Positions 9,949-22,064 of a stretch of DNA of 64,000 nt are shown piece by piece. Every line of letters starts with the position of its first letter. The first letter of the stretch is position 1. The notes beneath the pieces were generated by a model. It ran no database searches and was not told the DNA's origin. It saw only the letters and a program-made list of their open reading frames with translations. Source of the stretch: Adineta steineri (taxonomy: Eukaryota; Rotifera; Eurotatoria; Adinetida; Adinetidae); contig CAJNOI010000069.1 of NCBI GenBank assembly GCA_905250115.1, positions 322,287 through 386,286 on the forward strand, given 5' to 3'. The position numbers and the translations under genes are program-made.

Positions 9949-11926
9949 TCAATGTGTTTCTTTTTTTTTCCTTCTAGTAAGCAAAAAAAAAGAAAACAAC
10001 AAGTAGAAATAGAACCAACCGAATATTTTTACTAGCGCCACTAGCGTATTTAGTTTGTTTACGACTTGTCACGCCAGAGAAAAAAATTATATGAATGGCT
10101 AAAAGGAGACGTATTTCAAAACGTGTTTTACTTTGGTTCCTTGATTGCTATTACTCATTACAATTATTAAAAATAAAAACTATTTTTCATTGGGAATATT
10201 ACCTAAATGAATCAATGATTTTGCAGATTGTCCGTAGGAAAAAAAACCAAGTAGTAGTGCGTTGTTACTCTTGAAGTTTGAATTATTCCCACTATAGAAC
10301 GCAAATGTATACAAAATCACACCATCTTTTCTTTCGTCAACTATTTGACGAAAATAAGTGCTTTCATTTCAAAAATTTAGTATTTTCAATATTTAACTCT
10401 GTTGTCGAAAGTAATAATACTTGTATTTTTATGAATCAATTTTAACTAAATATTAATATTAAAAATAAAAAAAATGCATTCGATAAATGTTATTTCATAA
10501 CAATAGCCCGGTAATTTCCAACGACAGCGTCATACTGAATTATATATATACTAAAAAATACTTTAGTGAATTGATTCTTTTATACGTCATTTATACTCAT
10601 GTTAAGGTTCTGCGGGAACGATTTTTTCCCGCGTCAACTGGAACGATATTAAAAATTGATGTTCCCGAAAAATATCTCTTCGTGATTCCTATAAATTTAT
10701 ATATGTTTACACAAAAAAGATTTATTTTTATAACCGATATACATATAACTGACAAAGGATAATGAACAAGATTTATATGAATAGACAAGTTCGTTTAAGA
10801 TACATTAAAAAACATATTCAGCTTTCACATAGAGAATTTCTAGTCAATCGATGTTCCAATCATAAATTTAGCTTTACTGTGATATCATATTTATTTTACT
10901 GAACAATGTATGATGCCGCGAGAAACTAATGTACAGAGATAATATTCGTCCGAACGCAAATAGTGAGACACGAACACATATTTCAAAGTGCTTACAGAAA
11001 CAAGGAAATTTTCTTTGGTGAACGTGAACGTGAACGGGAATCAAAAAAATCTTTCCCGCAGGATCCTAACTACTGTGAATTCGAGTATAAATCATGAGTT
11101 GTACTAAGAACACTAAATATTCTATCAGTTAATCTCACTACACATCGTATTGATGAAATGTTTCATGAAAAAAATAAATTGATACAATATTTAATAGATA
11201 TAGGCATATCTAATCCGGATAGATTCGAAAGTTTATCTTATTACTACGTAAAACAAAAGCATTGTTTTTATTCTGCGATATTCACACGAACGACGAATTT
11301 AAATTGAGACTATCCATTGTAATTTAACTTCCAATTCATATTTGTCGTCACATTTAATATCAGATAAGCTATTTAACACATATTTCATGATGTTTATCAA
11401 ATAATCCTAGGGCTAAATTTTCAAGATTTGTTCTGCTACATATTATTAAAGTCTTCATTAAAAATTGCTTCATGCTAAGATTCTTTTTTTTCTAAACGAA
11501 TACTTCCATTTGTTTCATTTTATAATGCTATTATCGATTTGAACGTAGTTCATCAATTGAATTCAATTATTCATGCAGCAGATGTTCTCTCTTCGCGCAA
11601 GAGTAACCTGTCGCTTTTTTTTTCACTCAGCATGAATGTAAAGTTTTTCTTTTCTTTTTTACACACATATTTAGCACGTCTATTCTTTCCGTTTCTCTTC
11701 TCTTCCTTCTTCAATATTCGATTGACGTTATCCCCTCTGATTTCGTTTTTCTCTTTTTTTTTCTTTCTCCGAATGTGTGTGTGCGCGCGCGCGCCTTTCC
11801 TGTCGAATTTTCTCTGAACATAGCAGCCGAGAAAAGAAGAAAAGAATACGAACGACCGGACAAGCGAACGTTCATTGTTCTTTCACTCACGAACAAATTG
11901 ACTGCTATTGGGACATTTTATTAGGA
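9949..11926. other. Divergent intergenic region between the C2H2 gene and MYB
   Basis: Two kilobases separating divergently transcribed genes, so it should hold both promoters. It carries the inverted-repeat element at 10601-11071. Near 11600-11800 are pyrimidine-rich runs and a (GT)/(GC) alternating patch (GTGTGTGTGCGCGCGCGC) upstream of the MYB start. No gene was recognised. Confidence 0.6.
10601..11071. mobile_element. Short non-autonomous element with ~27-bp terminal inverted repeats
   Basis: The left end GTTAAGGTTCTGCGGGAACG.. (from 10601) is inverted at the right end (to about 11070), whose reverse complement reads GTTAGGATCCTGCGGGAAAG... That is 23 matches over 27 bases. A further shared TTTATACTC lies just outside both ends. 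No coding sequence lies between. The 471-bp span with GC-richer ends fits a MITE-like DNA element. Confidence 0.65.
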
Positions 11927-14551
11927 ATGATCACGAAACGGTAAGAAATATTTAATTAATATGTGATTTTTATTTTAAATGAAAAAAAAACTTTTCTAGG
12001 CAAAGTTGTAGTCGAAGTAGCTTTACTGAAGATGAATTAGATTATAGTGAAAATTCACCAATTATCAAGAAAATATCAACAACAAGAAAAAAATCTTATA
12101 AAAAATGGACAAAAGAAGAAGTATGACTAAAAATTTTAGTTTTATGAATGTTTATCTTATTGTTTCTACTAGGATGAACGTTTACGAGAATTTATTAATT
12201 CTCATGATGGTTTTAAAGATTGGTCTAGTATATCAAAATATGTGGGTAATGGTCGTACAGATGCTCAATGTCAACATCGTTGGGAACGTTTTCTTGATCC
12301 ATCAATAACAAAAGGACCATGGACAGATGAAGAAGATAAAAAAGTTATTGAACTTGTACAAGATTATGGTGCAAGACATTGGAGTTTAATTGCAAAAGAA
12401 TTAAAAGGACGTGTTGGAAAACAATGTCGTGAAAGGTTTATAGAATTACATAATAAATTAAAATTTAATTTTTCTTGTTTTTGTAGATGGCACAATCATC
12501 TTAATCCATTGATAAATAAAAATCCATGGACAAATGATGATAATCTTCGTTTATTTATATTACATCAACATTTTGGGAATAAATGGGCAGAAATAGCGAA
12601 ATATTTTAATGGAAGATCTGATAATTCAATTAAAAATCATTGGAATTCATCGATGAAAAAGAAATTTTATTTAGAAGTTGAAAATCTTAAAAAACAAGGA
12701 CTTGATTGGACAGCACTGTAAATATAAAAATTAAACAAAATATATTTATCTTGATTGAGTTTATCTTTTTTGTAGAATTCCATCGGATTTTTCTTGGCCA
12801 AAATTCGATCAATCAACTTCAACTACTACTAATCATTCATCTCGGATGGCATTAGGTACATTAACAAATCGAACAACACAAATACGATCTTCACATAGGA
12901 AAGAAACTATAGCCGAGAATATACTATCACCTGTATCTATTATTAAAACAGAAAGTTTTGTACCAAATGTGAACAGTAATAATAATCATCAACAAATTTT
13001 TCCAACTATTCAACATCATGATTTTAAAATTTCATCACCACAACATGTTGAAGCTATTTATTCTGATCCAATTCAGGTAAATTCATTTTTTACAAATTAG
13101 AAACGTAGAAATTTCATTATTCGAGAAGGAGCAGATCTCGATTTTCAACGACTATAAGATTCGCTCAACACAATTCGCAAATTGTATTTGAATTGAATGC
13201 TTTCTATTTTCATTAAAATTTCCTCTCGTAAAAAACTGATAGTCACTTTGTAAATACACTCTATTGTTTATCATGAGACTTAGATTCAATAAACATGGAT
13301 GTTAATTATCTGAATCGGACAAGCTATTATTTGGATCAATACAACTTATTTTATACAACACATTGAAATATACAGAGCGTTATATTTGTTCGTAATATTT
13401 TTGATGTACACATTCAATTATGCTTCGCATGATTAAGGAACCATAGAAGTTAATGGAGAATTTATTCATTTCTAAAGTGAGAGACATTATATAGATTTTT
13501 TCATCAAACTTTAAAAAAACGTTTCAACATTATTTCACATTTTTGAGCTGTTCAGAAACTAACTTTGAAAAGAAATGTGCTTGATAAATAATGTTCGTAT
13601 TACAAGAGTTCATTGATGAAATGATATCTATTCGTTCGGATCAATATATGTTATCTCTGACATACAGATTCTCTAAAACAGCTTTTATCTACTTTTAGTC
13701 TATATCTTCGTCTGAAGTCTCGACCGATCTTCTTCGACATCAATCATCTCAAGATCTCGAGCATTTATTCTATTATAATTCTCCATCACCAATTCTGCAA
13801 TTACCAATGTTATCCTCTTCTGCTAATTATACACCTTTGTCAAGTCAAAATTCTCAGCCTGAACAACAACAACATCATCAATCATTATTTCATTCTCAAT
13901 CATCAATTGATTATTATCCATTACATTCACATACAAGATCATCATCATTACCTGTATTTACTTGTTCATCACAATCATCATTATCACCACATATATCGTT
14001 ACTTTCAACAGATACAAATTTATTTGCAAATGATGATACATATCTAGTAAAATATCATGAAAATATAATTGTTTCACCGACAAATATTTCAAATACATCA
14101 TCACCTTCAAAATATCATGTACTTAATACACCAGAACGAGTATGTAACTCATACATTCATTGAAATCTCAAAAATAAATATCTCTTCTATTTAGCCACAT
14201 TTAATTTGTCTAACACCAAGTCCAAAACGAGATTGTTTCAAGTAAATTGAAATGATTCAAATAAATTTAATCTATTTTCATTTTTTCTAGTGAATATCTT
14301 CCATTTTCTGAACCAATTATTTCTGAAAGTTATCCATCAATATGTTTCAATAAATATGATATATCCAAAAATTTGCAAGAAACGCTTGGAGTAAGAAATT
14401 TTCATTGATCGCTATTGTTTATCATATTAGTTTCCTTTTTTAGTATAATCCAACATATACAGAAATCCTACTCGGACAAACACGTGATCAACATTATGTA
14501 ACTGAACAAGCTCGTCGATATCTATGTTATTCTTCATTCAATAATTCCTAG
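11927..14551 (+). CDS. MYB: MYB transcription factor (R1R2R3, MYB/MYBL family)
   Basis: Nine exons give 541 residues: 11927-11940, 12000-12120, 12173-12435, 12487-12717, 12776-13076, 13699-14139, 14195-14241, 14291-14390 and 14444-14551. All junctions keep frame. Three MYB repeats span about residues 40-195: R1 ([21 protein letters not shown]), R2 ([23 protein letters not shown]) and R3 ([23 protein letters not shown]), with the regularly spaced tryptophans. The middle is Ser/Gln/His-rich, as in transactivation regions. The last exon ends with [17 protein letters not shown], which matches the conserved C-terminal tail of animal c-MYB and B-MYB (..[12 protein letters not shown]). MYB proteins bind AACNG sites and control cell cycle and differentiation genes. 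The start is the only ATG before R1 in frame; its first exon is only 14 nt. Confidence 0.93.
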
Positions 14552-15289
14552 GAAAATTTTCTTTTCATTACTTAAGCATTGTGCTATTTTTAGTGAAATG
14601 TTTTTTGAGAGAGAAAAAAAAACCAAAAACATTCGCTTACGGTTTATACAGTTCATATTTTTCTGTATATATTATGTTCAAAACAAAATTCATTTATTTA
14701 TTATTAGAGAAATAATTCGCGTTTTTTGTTTTTTATTTACATCTTTGTATATATTTTCTTTTGTGTGTATGTATTAAAGTTGATTCAAAAAAAAAAAATA
14801 ACAATGGAGCATGATGATTATAGGTTAACAAATATTTTCATAGATTATTGCGGAAATTAAGACGATTGAATATAGATCAAAAATATTTTATCGAAGTCTA
14901 ATGAGCGTATTATTGTGTGTATGAAATCGATTTAAGGGATTAAGATAATAGAGATTATTATGTCCGGAATAATATGGATTGGATATTTCGATAACAAACA
15001 AGATTTTTTAATCTTAAGTCTCGAGGATGGGTGTGGGTGTGGGGTGGGTCAGGGTTTGGGTGGTAGTCCGGGTGTCGGCGTTTTTATTTTTATTGTACCC
15101 ACACCCACACCCATCTTTCTCGTACTGATTTACATTAAGATTTTTTTATACGGTCTACCTTGTATATCATCGCAAGGGCTTTACACTATCTTACAATCCT
15201 TCATCAATATTTGAAAAAAATAAAAATATCACATTGACGTGTTAAATCAAAATTTTTAACGATAAACATTGAAAAAACATTTTTCATTA
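14552..15289. other. MYB 3' flank with a telomere-like hairpin
   Basis: AT-rich sequence after MYB, with poly(A) runs that may hold the 3' end. The one distinct feature is the G-rich inverted repeat at 15026-15115, listed separately. No gene was seen. Confidence 0.6.
15026..15115. repeat. Telomere-like inverted repeat (copy 1)
   Basis: GATGGGTGTGGGTGTGGG at 15026-15043 is repeated perfectly in inverse at 15098-15115. The loop of about 54 bp is also G-rich on this strand. The arms contain TGTGGG units. Two shorter relatives occur at 53.93 and 57.33 kb. Confidence 0.8.
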
Positions 15290-15424
15290 TTAATCATCAT
15301 TATCATATAAGACTTCAAGAAAATTAACATAATGTACACTAGCGGTGTATGATTGAACAAAACCTGTTGTGTTCTTAGCGACATCTTTGGCTTCTAGTAC
15401 ACGTTTAGTCAGTTTCCCAGCCAT
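15290..15424 (-). CDS. Possible 44-residue small protein
   Basis: Uninterrupted reading frame of 45 codons on the minus strand. It begins ATG directly after TTTTCTCTAG, an acceptor-like site. The product starts MAGKLTKRVLEAKDVAKNTT and ends VLYDNDD; it is soluble-looking and has no signal peptide or membrane helix. I do not recognise it. It could be a genuine small protein with a trans-spliced start, or the last exon of a longer minus-strand gene whose upstream exons I could not find. Codon use resembles the real genes around it, except for several GC-richer codons. Confidence 0.4.
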   Translation of the reverse strand: MAGKLTKRVLEAKDVAKNTTGFVQSYTASVHYVNFLEVLYDNDD

Positions 15425-15989
15425 CTAGAGAAAATTGTTTATCACATTCTGTAATTAATAATTGATATTTATGAAAAAGATCACGAATACTATAAATTCA
15501 TTTCATAGTAAAGGTCTTCTTTTTGTATTATATAAAACACAAAATCCCTCGAAATAAATAGTAAAATAAAAACAATATGATTATTTACTGAGCCAACAAA
15601 ATTCTTTCCTAGCTAATTTGATTACTGATAAAAACTATTTACTAGTGTTAACATACTGTCATCATTATCGATACAAGGATATCAGTTGAGTTAAGCTTGT
15701 AGACACCTAAAATTTCTTCGAAACATTATCTCCTTCAATTCTGATAAAGCATTCATCATATATATACATAAAATTGTATGTAAATAGATTATGAGCAAGT
15801 AATAATATAAGGTTAATTTTTATTATGACTTTAGAACAAATTCTTTACAGATATAAAATAGTTAACTTTTAAAGATTTCTTTAGATTATTATTTTCAACA
15901 ACCATCATTATTTACTATTGTGCAATTTCTATGATTCAACGTCACGTGAGAAAAGAAATTGCAAAATTTTATTTCTAGATTAGTATATA
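15425..15989. other. Region upstream of PMVK
   Basis: AT-rich 565 bp between the small minus-strand frame and the PMVK start. It presumably holds the promoter of the PMVK-SH3BP5 pair. TTTTATTTCTAG lies about 13 nt before the PMVK ATG as an acceptor-like site. Nothing else was recognised. Confidence 0.5.
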
Positions 15990-16629
15990 ATGAGTTCATC
16001 ATTTGATAAATCAAAATATTCTCATATAAAAAAAATAATTCTTCTTTCTGGTAAACGTAAATGTGGAAAAGATTATTTAGGAGAGAAATTAGCCGAAAAA
16101 CTTCATGCCGTACTTTTACATTTAAGTGAACCATTAAAATTAGAATATGCTCGATTAAATCAAATAAATGGTGAACAATTATTAACTTCATCATCTTACA
16201 AAGAAAATTATCGAAAAGATATGATTAAGTATATATATGATTAAATTATTTTCCTTTTTCAAAATTTTTATGTTTAGATGGGGTGAAGATAAACGTCGTG
16301 AAGATTCATCGATTTTTTGTCGTTTGGCTATTGAACAAAAAGATGAAATATGTTTGACAAATCCAATATGGATTGTTTGTGATATTCGACGTTATACTGA
16401 TATTGAGTTTTTTCAAAAATATTTTTCAAATCAGTTATTACTGGTTCGTATTGAAGCTTCGATTGATACTCGTAAAAAACGAGGCTGGATTTTTACATCT
16501 GATATTGATGATTCCGAATCGGAATGTCAGCTTGATGAAAATGTTGATTGGTCTTTCGTATTTTCGAATAATGATACGGATAATTTTGACGAACAAATAA
16601 ATAATCTGATTAAACTAATTAATTCATAA
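15990..16629 (+). CDS. PMVK: Phosphomevalonate kinase (animal type)
   Basis: Phosphorylates mevalonate-5-phosphate to the diphosphate in the mevalonate pathway. Exons 15990-16228 and 16278-16629 join to 196 residues; the vertebrate enzyme is about 192. Diagnostic stretches are the P-loop LLSGKRKCGKDYLGEKLAEK, the LSEPLKLEYA segment, SSYKENYRKDMIKWGEDKRR, CDIRRYTDIEFF and RGWIFTSDIDDSESECQLD. All match the animal PMVK fold, not the GHMP-kinase-type enzyme of fungi and bacteria. The SH3BP5 start follows only 43 bp after the stop, which suggests co-transcription. Identification is firm. Confidence 0.95.
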
Positions 16630-16650
16630 AAAGTGATATACTTTTGCAAT

Positions 16651-16665
16651 ACCTTGTTCTTTCAG
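16651..16665 (+). promoter_or_regulatory. Candidate trans-splice acceptor between PMVK and SH3BP5
   Basis: The 43-bp intergenic gap contains the pyrimidine-rich ACCTTGTTCTTTCAG (16651-16665), a good 3' splice site, 7 nt before the SH3BP5 ATG and with no upstream donor for a cis intron apart from PMVK itself. This is what a downstream operon cistron should look like. Confidence 0.5.
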
Positions 16666-16672
16666 ATTATGT

Positions 16673-18551
16673 ATGGCTAATTTGGCAGATGCTGAGACCA
16701 AATCTATCGCGGAGTCGAGCGGAACGGCAGACGATGATGATACACTTGATCCCCGTGTTCAGGTATTTTGAATTCTTTCATTCATTTCTTCTATCGAAAA
16801 ATTTAATTTAGATTGAATTAGAACGATTAAATCACGCAAATGAAGCTATTAATCATTTAGAGCTACAGCTTGATGTAATTATATTTTTCTTTATCTATTA
16901 TTATTTTCACGTATTTTATTTTTAATCAGGAAGCTCGAAAAACTCTAAAAGAGTTTTCTGATGCTGGTGAAATAGAATTAGCTCAATTAGAGAAAAGTAT
17001 AGGTTCAGCTGTGAGTAAAACACGAAGTTATTATGATGCTCGAATTAAACTTCGTGATGCACGAGAAGCATTAACAAAAGCAAAACATCGATTTGAACGT
17101 GCTCAAGCATTACATGTTGCTGCCAAAGAATTAGCTGTTGTTTCGGTACGAATTCATTTTTGATGTTTTTTGAAATTCATTTGAATATTTTAGGCGGATT
17201 ATATTGATGAAGCTGAAAGATCCAATCAAAATGCTGCATCATGGAATGAAACATATAGTCAAGCAATTGCAAAAGTTTGTTAAATTAGTATGCAATAAAA
17301 CAAAAAAATATGGTTTACTTTTTTTAGGCAGCTGATGCTGAAAGAGAAAAATATCAAGCAGATTTAGATCAACAAACTGCTGATCAAGCTTATTCAGAAA
17401 TTGAAAAATTAGTTGAAAAATTACAAAAAGATTATCGACGAGCAATAAATAAATCACAGTAAAAAATATATTGAATAAAAATTTCTAATTAACAAATTCG
17501 TATGTTTTTTTTTTCAAGACCATATTATGAAAAAAAAGCTGATTACAATAAAGAATTAGATGTAAGAATTCAGAACATAATATATTTATTTCATTTATAT
17601 ATGATTTGTTAGTTTCAAAAACGTAAAGTTTATGGTCTTGAAATTTGTGTTAATGAAGCTAAAACTCAATATCAAGAATCATTACGTAATCTTGAAAAAA
17701 TCAGTAATGAAATTCATGCACAACGAAGTCAAGGAAAATTACGACGTGAACTTGGCGAACGAACAGCTGGTGTTGGTGAAGAACAAATAACATATACTGA
17801 ATTTGTATGAAATTTAAATCATTCTTTTTTTTAATTATTTAATAAACTTTTCTTATACAAATCTAGAATCCATTACCACCATCACCAGTTAAAACTAGTC
17901 CAGTAGCATCCCCGAAAATTTCTTTAGTAAAACGAATAAATCGTCCTGAACAATTACTTCGTTCATGTTTACTTCGTACTGAAGCATTACCAGCTGGAAT
18001 CTTTGCTAATACAAGTGGTCGATCATCACCCGAGGGTGATGAAACAACACCAACAAATTTCAATGATCAATTTCTTCTTACTTCAAAACAACCACCACCA
18101 TCAATGGTTATTATTGATTCAGATAAACAATCGAAAACAAATTTATATAATACTCATGAAAGAAAATCAAGTGATGGTTATTCATCACAATTAACGGATG
18201 ATGAAGATGAGCGAACAGGTTCACTTCATGTTCTAACTGATGAACAACTTGAACATTTAACTTCTGTATATCATCCTCTTCCACCTCCACCACCATCATC
18301 TCAAACAGGTACGACTAAAACATCATCCACACAAATATCAGAATCTTTATTATATTCATTAAGCAATCCTCTTTCGAAACTTGTTCTACGTTAATATGTG
18401 TTTGTTTCATGTTTTTCTTTTTCTTTGTCTATATTGTTCAGACACAATCGACGAACTTATTTTACAGTTACAAAATTCAAAGTTACAGGCTAAAACATTT
18501 TTTCGTAATTTATTTAAAAATCATGATGAAAAAAGAGATTATAAAAATTGA
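16673..18551 (+). CDS. SH3BP5: SH3BP5-like coiled-coil protein (Rab11 GEF family)
   Basis: SH3BP5 family proteins are V-shaped coiled coils that activate Rab11 and bind SH3 proteins and JNK. The first exon (16673-16762) encodes an acidic N-terminus ending DTLDPRVQ, followed by IELERLNHANEAINHLELQL as in the family. Long heptad-rich exons follow (around 16930-17140, 17195-17275, 17330-17460, 17520-17560, 17612-17808). Family-like pieces are KTRSYYDARIKLR, SQPYYEKKADYNK and YTEFNPLPPSPVK. The tail after 17870 is disordered, with Ser/Pro runs and a PPPPP tract. Two C-termini are possible. Reading through gives ..LSKLVLR with a stop at 18392-18394. Splicing 18309-18441 gives an in-frame end TIDELILQLQNSK..RDYKN with a stop at 18549-18551. 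The ATG follows a trans-splice-like acceptor. Confidence 0.9.
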
Positions 18552-20454
18552 AAAAAAAACCGCACACATATTGATGAAAATTAGCTCATTTGCATGGCTT
18601 GTTGATTTTATTGCTTGCTGCTAATTTTAAGTCTGCATGAACTTTTGTTTTTTTTTTCGTTTTGTGAATTCATATCTTATTTTGAGATGCACAGAAGACA
18701 TTTGGTTCATGATCTTATCATTTTATGGAACAAAGGTGCTATTGTATAAATTTATATTTTTTGTGGTCTATTCAGCATGCTTTGCTATTGATATTTTATT
18801 TTAAATCATCCACTTATACGCATTAAAATATTCATTATTTACATTTGTCTGTTATATGTGATAGTACCAGTACCATTTCTTCGTTTTATTTTCGCTTTAT
18901 CATATAGAATATTTTTTTGTTGTTCATTCATTTATACCTGAGAATAAACTTTCCCATTGTGTATCATTTCCAAGCTTAACAGTAAGACAAGTTTCTATTT
19001 ATTTAAACTCAATTGAATAAATGTCTATGAATGGTATCAATTTTATGCTCTGTTTGACTTTTTACATCGTACCAATTAAGACAAGACATCAACAGGTCAT
19101 CGAATCAATTAGTATGAATACTAAATAAGTTCATGTGATTGGTTACACGTATGTGTGAAAAAAAGAACGAGGGTGGAGAAGTCAAAAATCTTTCTTTCAC
19201 TCAAGTGACAACAAGCTTAAACTATCAATAAGATTGATAAATGAACCTGATTCTATTTTACGAACAACTGACCTATAAACTAAAATTACATTGTATATTG
19301 ATTCTAATAAGATTATCAAACAAATCTCATAATATTCGTTTTTTTTTCACACAGATTGATTTTTATTAGGCTTTTGATTGAAGACAAGATAGCATAATAT
19401 GAATAATAATCTAACAGACGGTAGGTAAGAAAAAAAGAAAAAAATGACGATGCAATTGAATCTCATGAAAGAATCCTTATCTTTTTGAGTATACCGTGAT
19501 TGAACATATAACGGAATTAATCAATATAAGAACACTTGAAGACAAAATAGATAATATTTCTCTATTATTATTTGATTCTGTAAAATAAAAGAAATGAACT
19601 TAGGTTGTCATTGAGGTATATCAATCGAAAATCATTTAAATCAATGGTTCTGTAAGATAAACTTTGCAAAAACAAGCTACTTCTGATTTTTCTCACAGAA
19701 ATGTTACACTTTTACCAATGACTGATATTATAATCAAACTATCTTGTAGAAGATTCTTAGAATAGATCAACGATGAATCTGATTTTCTGAAATAATTCAT
19801 AAACTGTAAATCACCAAAATTTTCAACTTCATCAATGTTCTATTGAAATCACTGCTTTTATATTTGCATATTTTACCCTTAAAATTAACATTACTACCGA
19901 ATCGAATGAATCAATAATACCTTTTTTAGCAATTCTATCCACCAATAATATTAATTCTTTTTTCTCCGCCAATAAAAAAATCTATACTTCAATTTTTTCT
20001 CTCCTTCATTTTCTTTCTCTTATCAATTTATCGTCAAGAGAAATAGTGTTATTCGATACAGATATTGAATCATAAAAAAAAAGAAAAAGTGCAGTATATA
20101 CACATTTACTTCTCTCAATACGTACACGCATCATCATCATCATCTTCTCCTCTCTCAATTGAAGAAAATAATTCCTTGATTTTTTATGATTGTACCATGT
20201 GACTAAAGCAATATCAAAAAGTTCTAATTTTATTACTATAATAACAACAATAACAAAATTTGATTATCCGTGAAATAATCACTTACATTTATTGCGTCAT
20301 TATTAACACCTATAATCATCAAACAGGTAAACAAAAAAAGATATTTTTCTCTTTACGAACTATCCCAAAAGATATTTTATTCGCTATGTATGAAAAGAAA
20401 TAATCATTTTGTTGTAGAGAAATTCTATATTTCATATATGTATTAATTTAGAAA
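18552..20454. other. Intergenic region upstream of caudal
   Basis: AT-rich sequence of 1.9 kb separating SH3BP5 from the caudal homeobox gene. It presumably contains caudal regulatory elements. Scattered ATTTATA and TTTAT-like words, which caudal proteins can bind, are expected by chance at this base composition. No gene, repeat family or tRNA was recognised. Confidence 0.5.
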
Positions 20455-22064
20455 ATGAATAACAACTATCCATCAATAATAACTGTTGATCATGAAGCTA
20501 ATTCTCGTCTTTATGAAACATCCTATAATACTTATATACCCTATCCGGATTATACAACAACAGCATCGAAATTAGAAGCATTTGATTATAATTATTGGCC
20601 AACTACAACACATAATATTTTAGCAATTCCTCCATCTTCAACAACAAATTCAATTATAGATCAAATTCAAACAACACCATCATCATCAATAAATCAAAGT
20701 ATTGAAACACTTGGATCAAGTCCATCTGTACATTTATCACAAATAAATACATCAACAACAATATCAGCTACACATCATCATCATCATATTCATCAACATC
20801 TTTATCCTACAAATGAATCATCCAATTGGCTAACACCAACTGAATATCAATCTCCAACAACTTATCGACATTATAATTATCCAAATAATAATGTATGTGA
20901 TCAATCCCAATGGTCAACACCAACACTTCCAATGAAATATGAATCTTCCTATAGTCCACCACCATATTATGAACCATCATCACATAATCTTGATCAACCA
21001 TTATCTGATAGTAAAGAAGAACCATCAGATTCTTCATATACGAAATGTCATGAACAACAAATGAATTGGTTTAAACCACAATTAACTCCGGTACCACCAA
21101 AAAATCCAACAAATGGTATGTCATACATTTCAATTGACCTTTAAAAAGAAAAGAAAATGTAAAAGGGCATTGAATTAAATAATACTTAAACACGCGCTTC
21201 CACATTGGTGTTAGACATTGATCAGAGGGATCGGTGTTGAATGTAAACAATTTAAGAAATATGATAAAAGTAACAATCATTCAATCCGTTTTGATTAAGT
21301 TTTGCTAGCTAAAAAAAGAATGTCGAGTGTCATAAAATGGTACCATAGTGCATATACATTTCTTTTTTTTTTATGACTTTCAATTGTTGATACACATATA
21401 TTGATAAGATTAATCTTGAGCTCATCCATTGAGTGGCACATAGTAACAATATTGAACGAATAGAAAACATTTTCTAAAAAGTCAACAAGAATTTCTCTGA
21501 TATATTAAAAGTAAAATTTGTTTCATAAAATAAATTCGAAGCAACTAACTTACCTTCACAAGAGAAATTTAATTGTGTCATATATTCATGTGAATACATA
21601 CAGTTTTTATATCTGGAGTAAAAGCTAGTAGAGATTTTATTAGGTCGAGTGTTATAAAGTTTTATAACAGCAAAAAATGAAAGAAATAATTATTTCTCTA
21701 TTTCTAGGAAAAACTCGTACACGTGATAAATATCGTATTGTCTATACTGATCGTCAACGGTATGAACTTGAAAATGAATTTACTATATCAAAATATATTT
21801 CAATACCACGTAAAGCAGCTTTATCATCAACTTTAGGATTAAGTGAAAGACAAGTAAGTGATAAAATAAAACGAATATTTTTTTTTAATTTTTAATTTTT
21901 TTGAATAGATTAAAATTTGGTTTCAAAATCGTCGTGCAAAAGAACGTAAAATAAATAAAAAACGGCAAGAAATCTGTTCAAGACAATTAAATAATTCAAA
22001 CGATGCTGATTCAGCGAGTGACGATGATCTTGAAAGTCCGACTTATTACCAAAATTATGTGTGA
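20455..22064 (+). CDS. cad: Caudal-type homeobox transcription factor
   Basis: Three exons (20455-21115, 21708-21853, 21909-22064) join in frame to 320 residues. The homeodomain begins after the first intron: [20 protein letters not shown].., then [16 protein letters not shown] and [18 protein letters not shown](K/R)DKYR(V/I)VYTD directly before helix 1 is specific to the Cdx/caudal family. The second intron splits the domain just before recognition helix 3. The N-terminal 230 residues are rich in Tyr, Ser, Thr, Asn and Pro with a His run, as in activation domains. Caudal specifies posterior and gut identity in animals. TTAATTTAG lies 4 nt before the ATG. The 592-bp first intron may hold regulatory sites. 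Confidence 0.95.

Noticed and set aside
11539-11896. Overlapping frames upstream of MYB
   Set aside because: Both are products of low-complexity pyrimidine and GT/GC runs; codon use is not gene-like.
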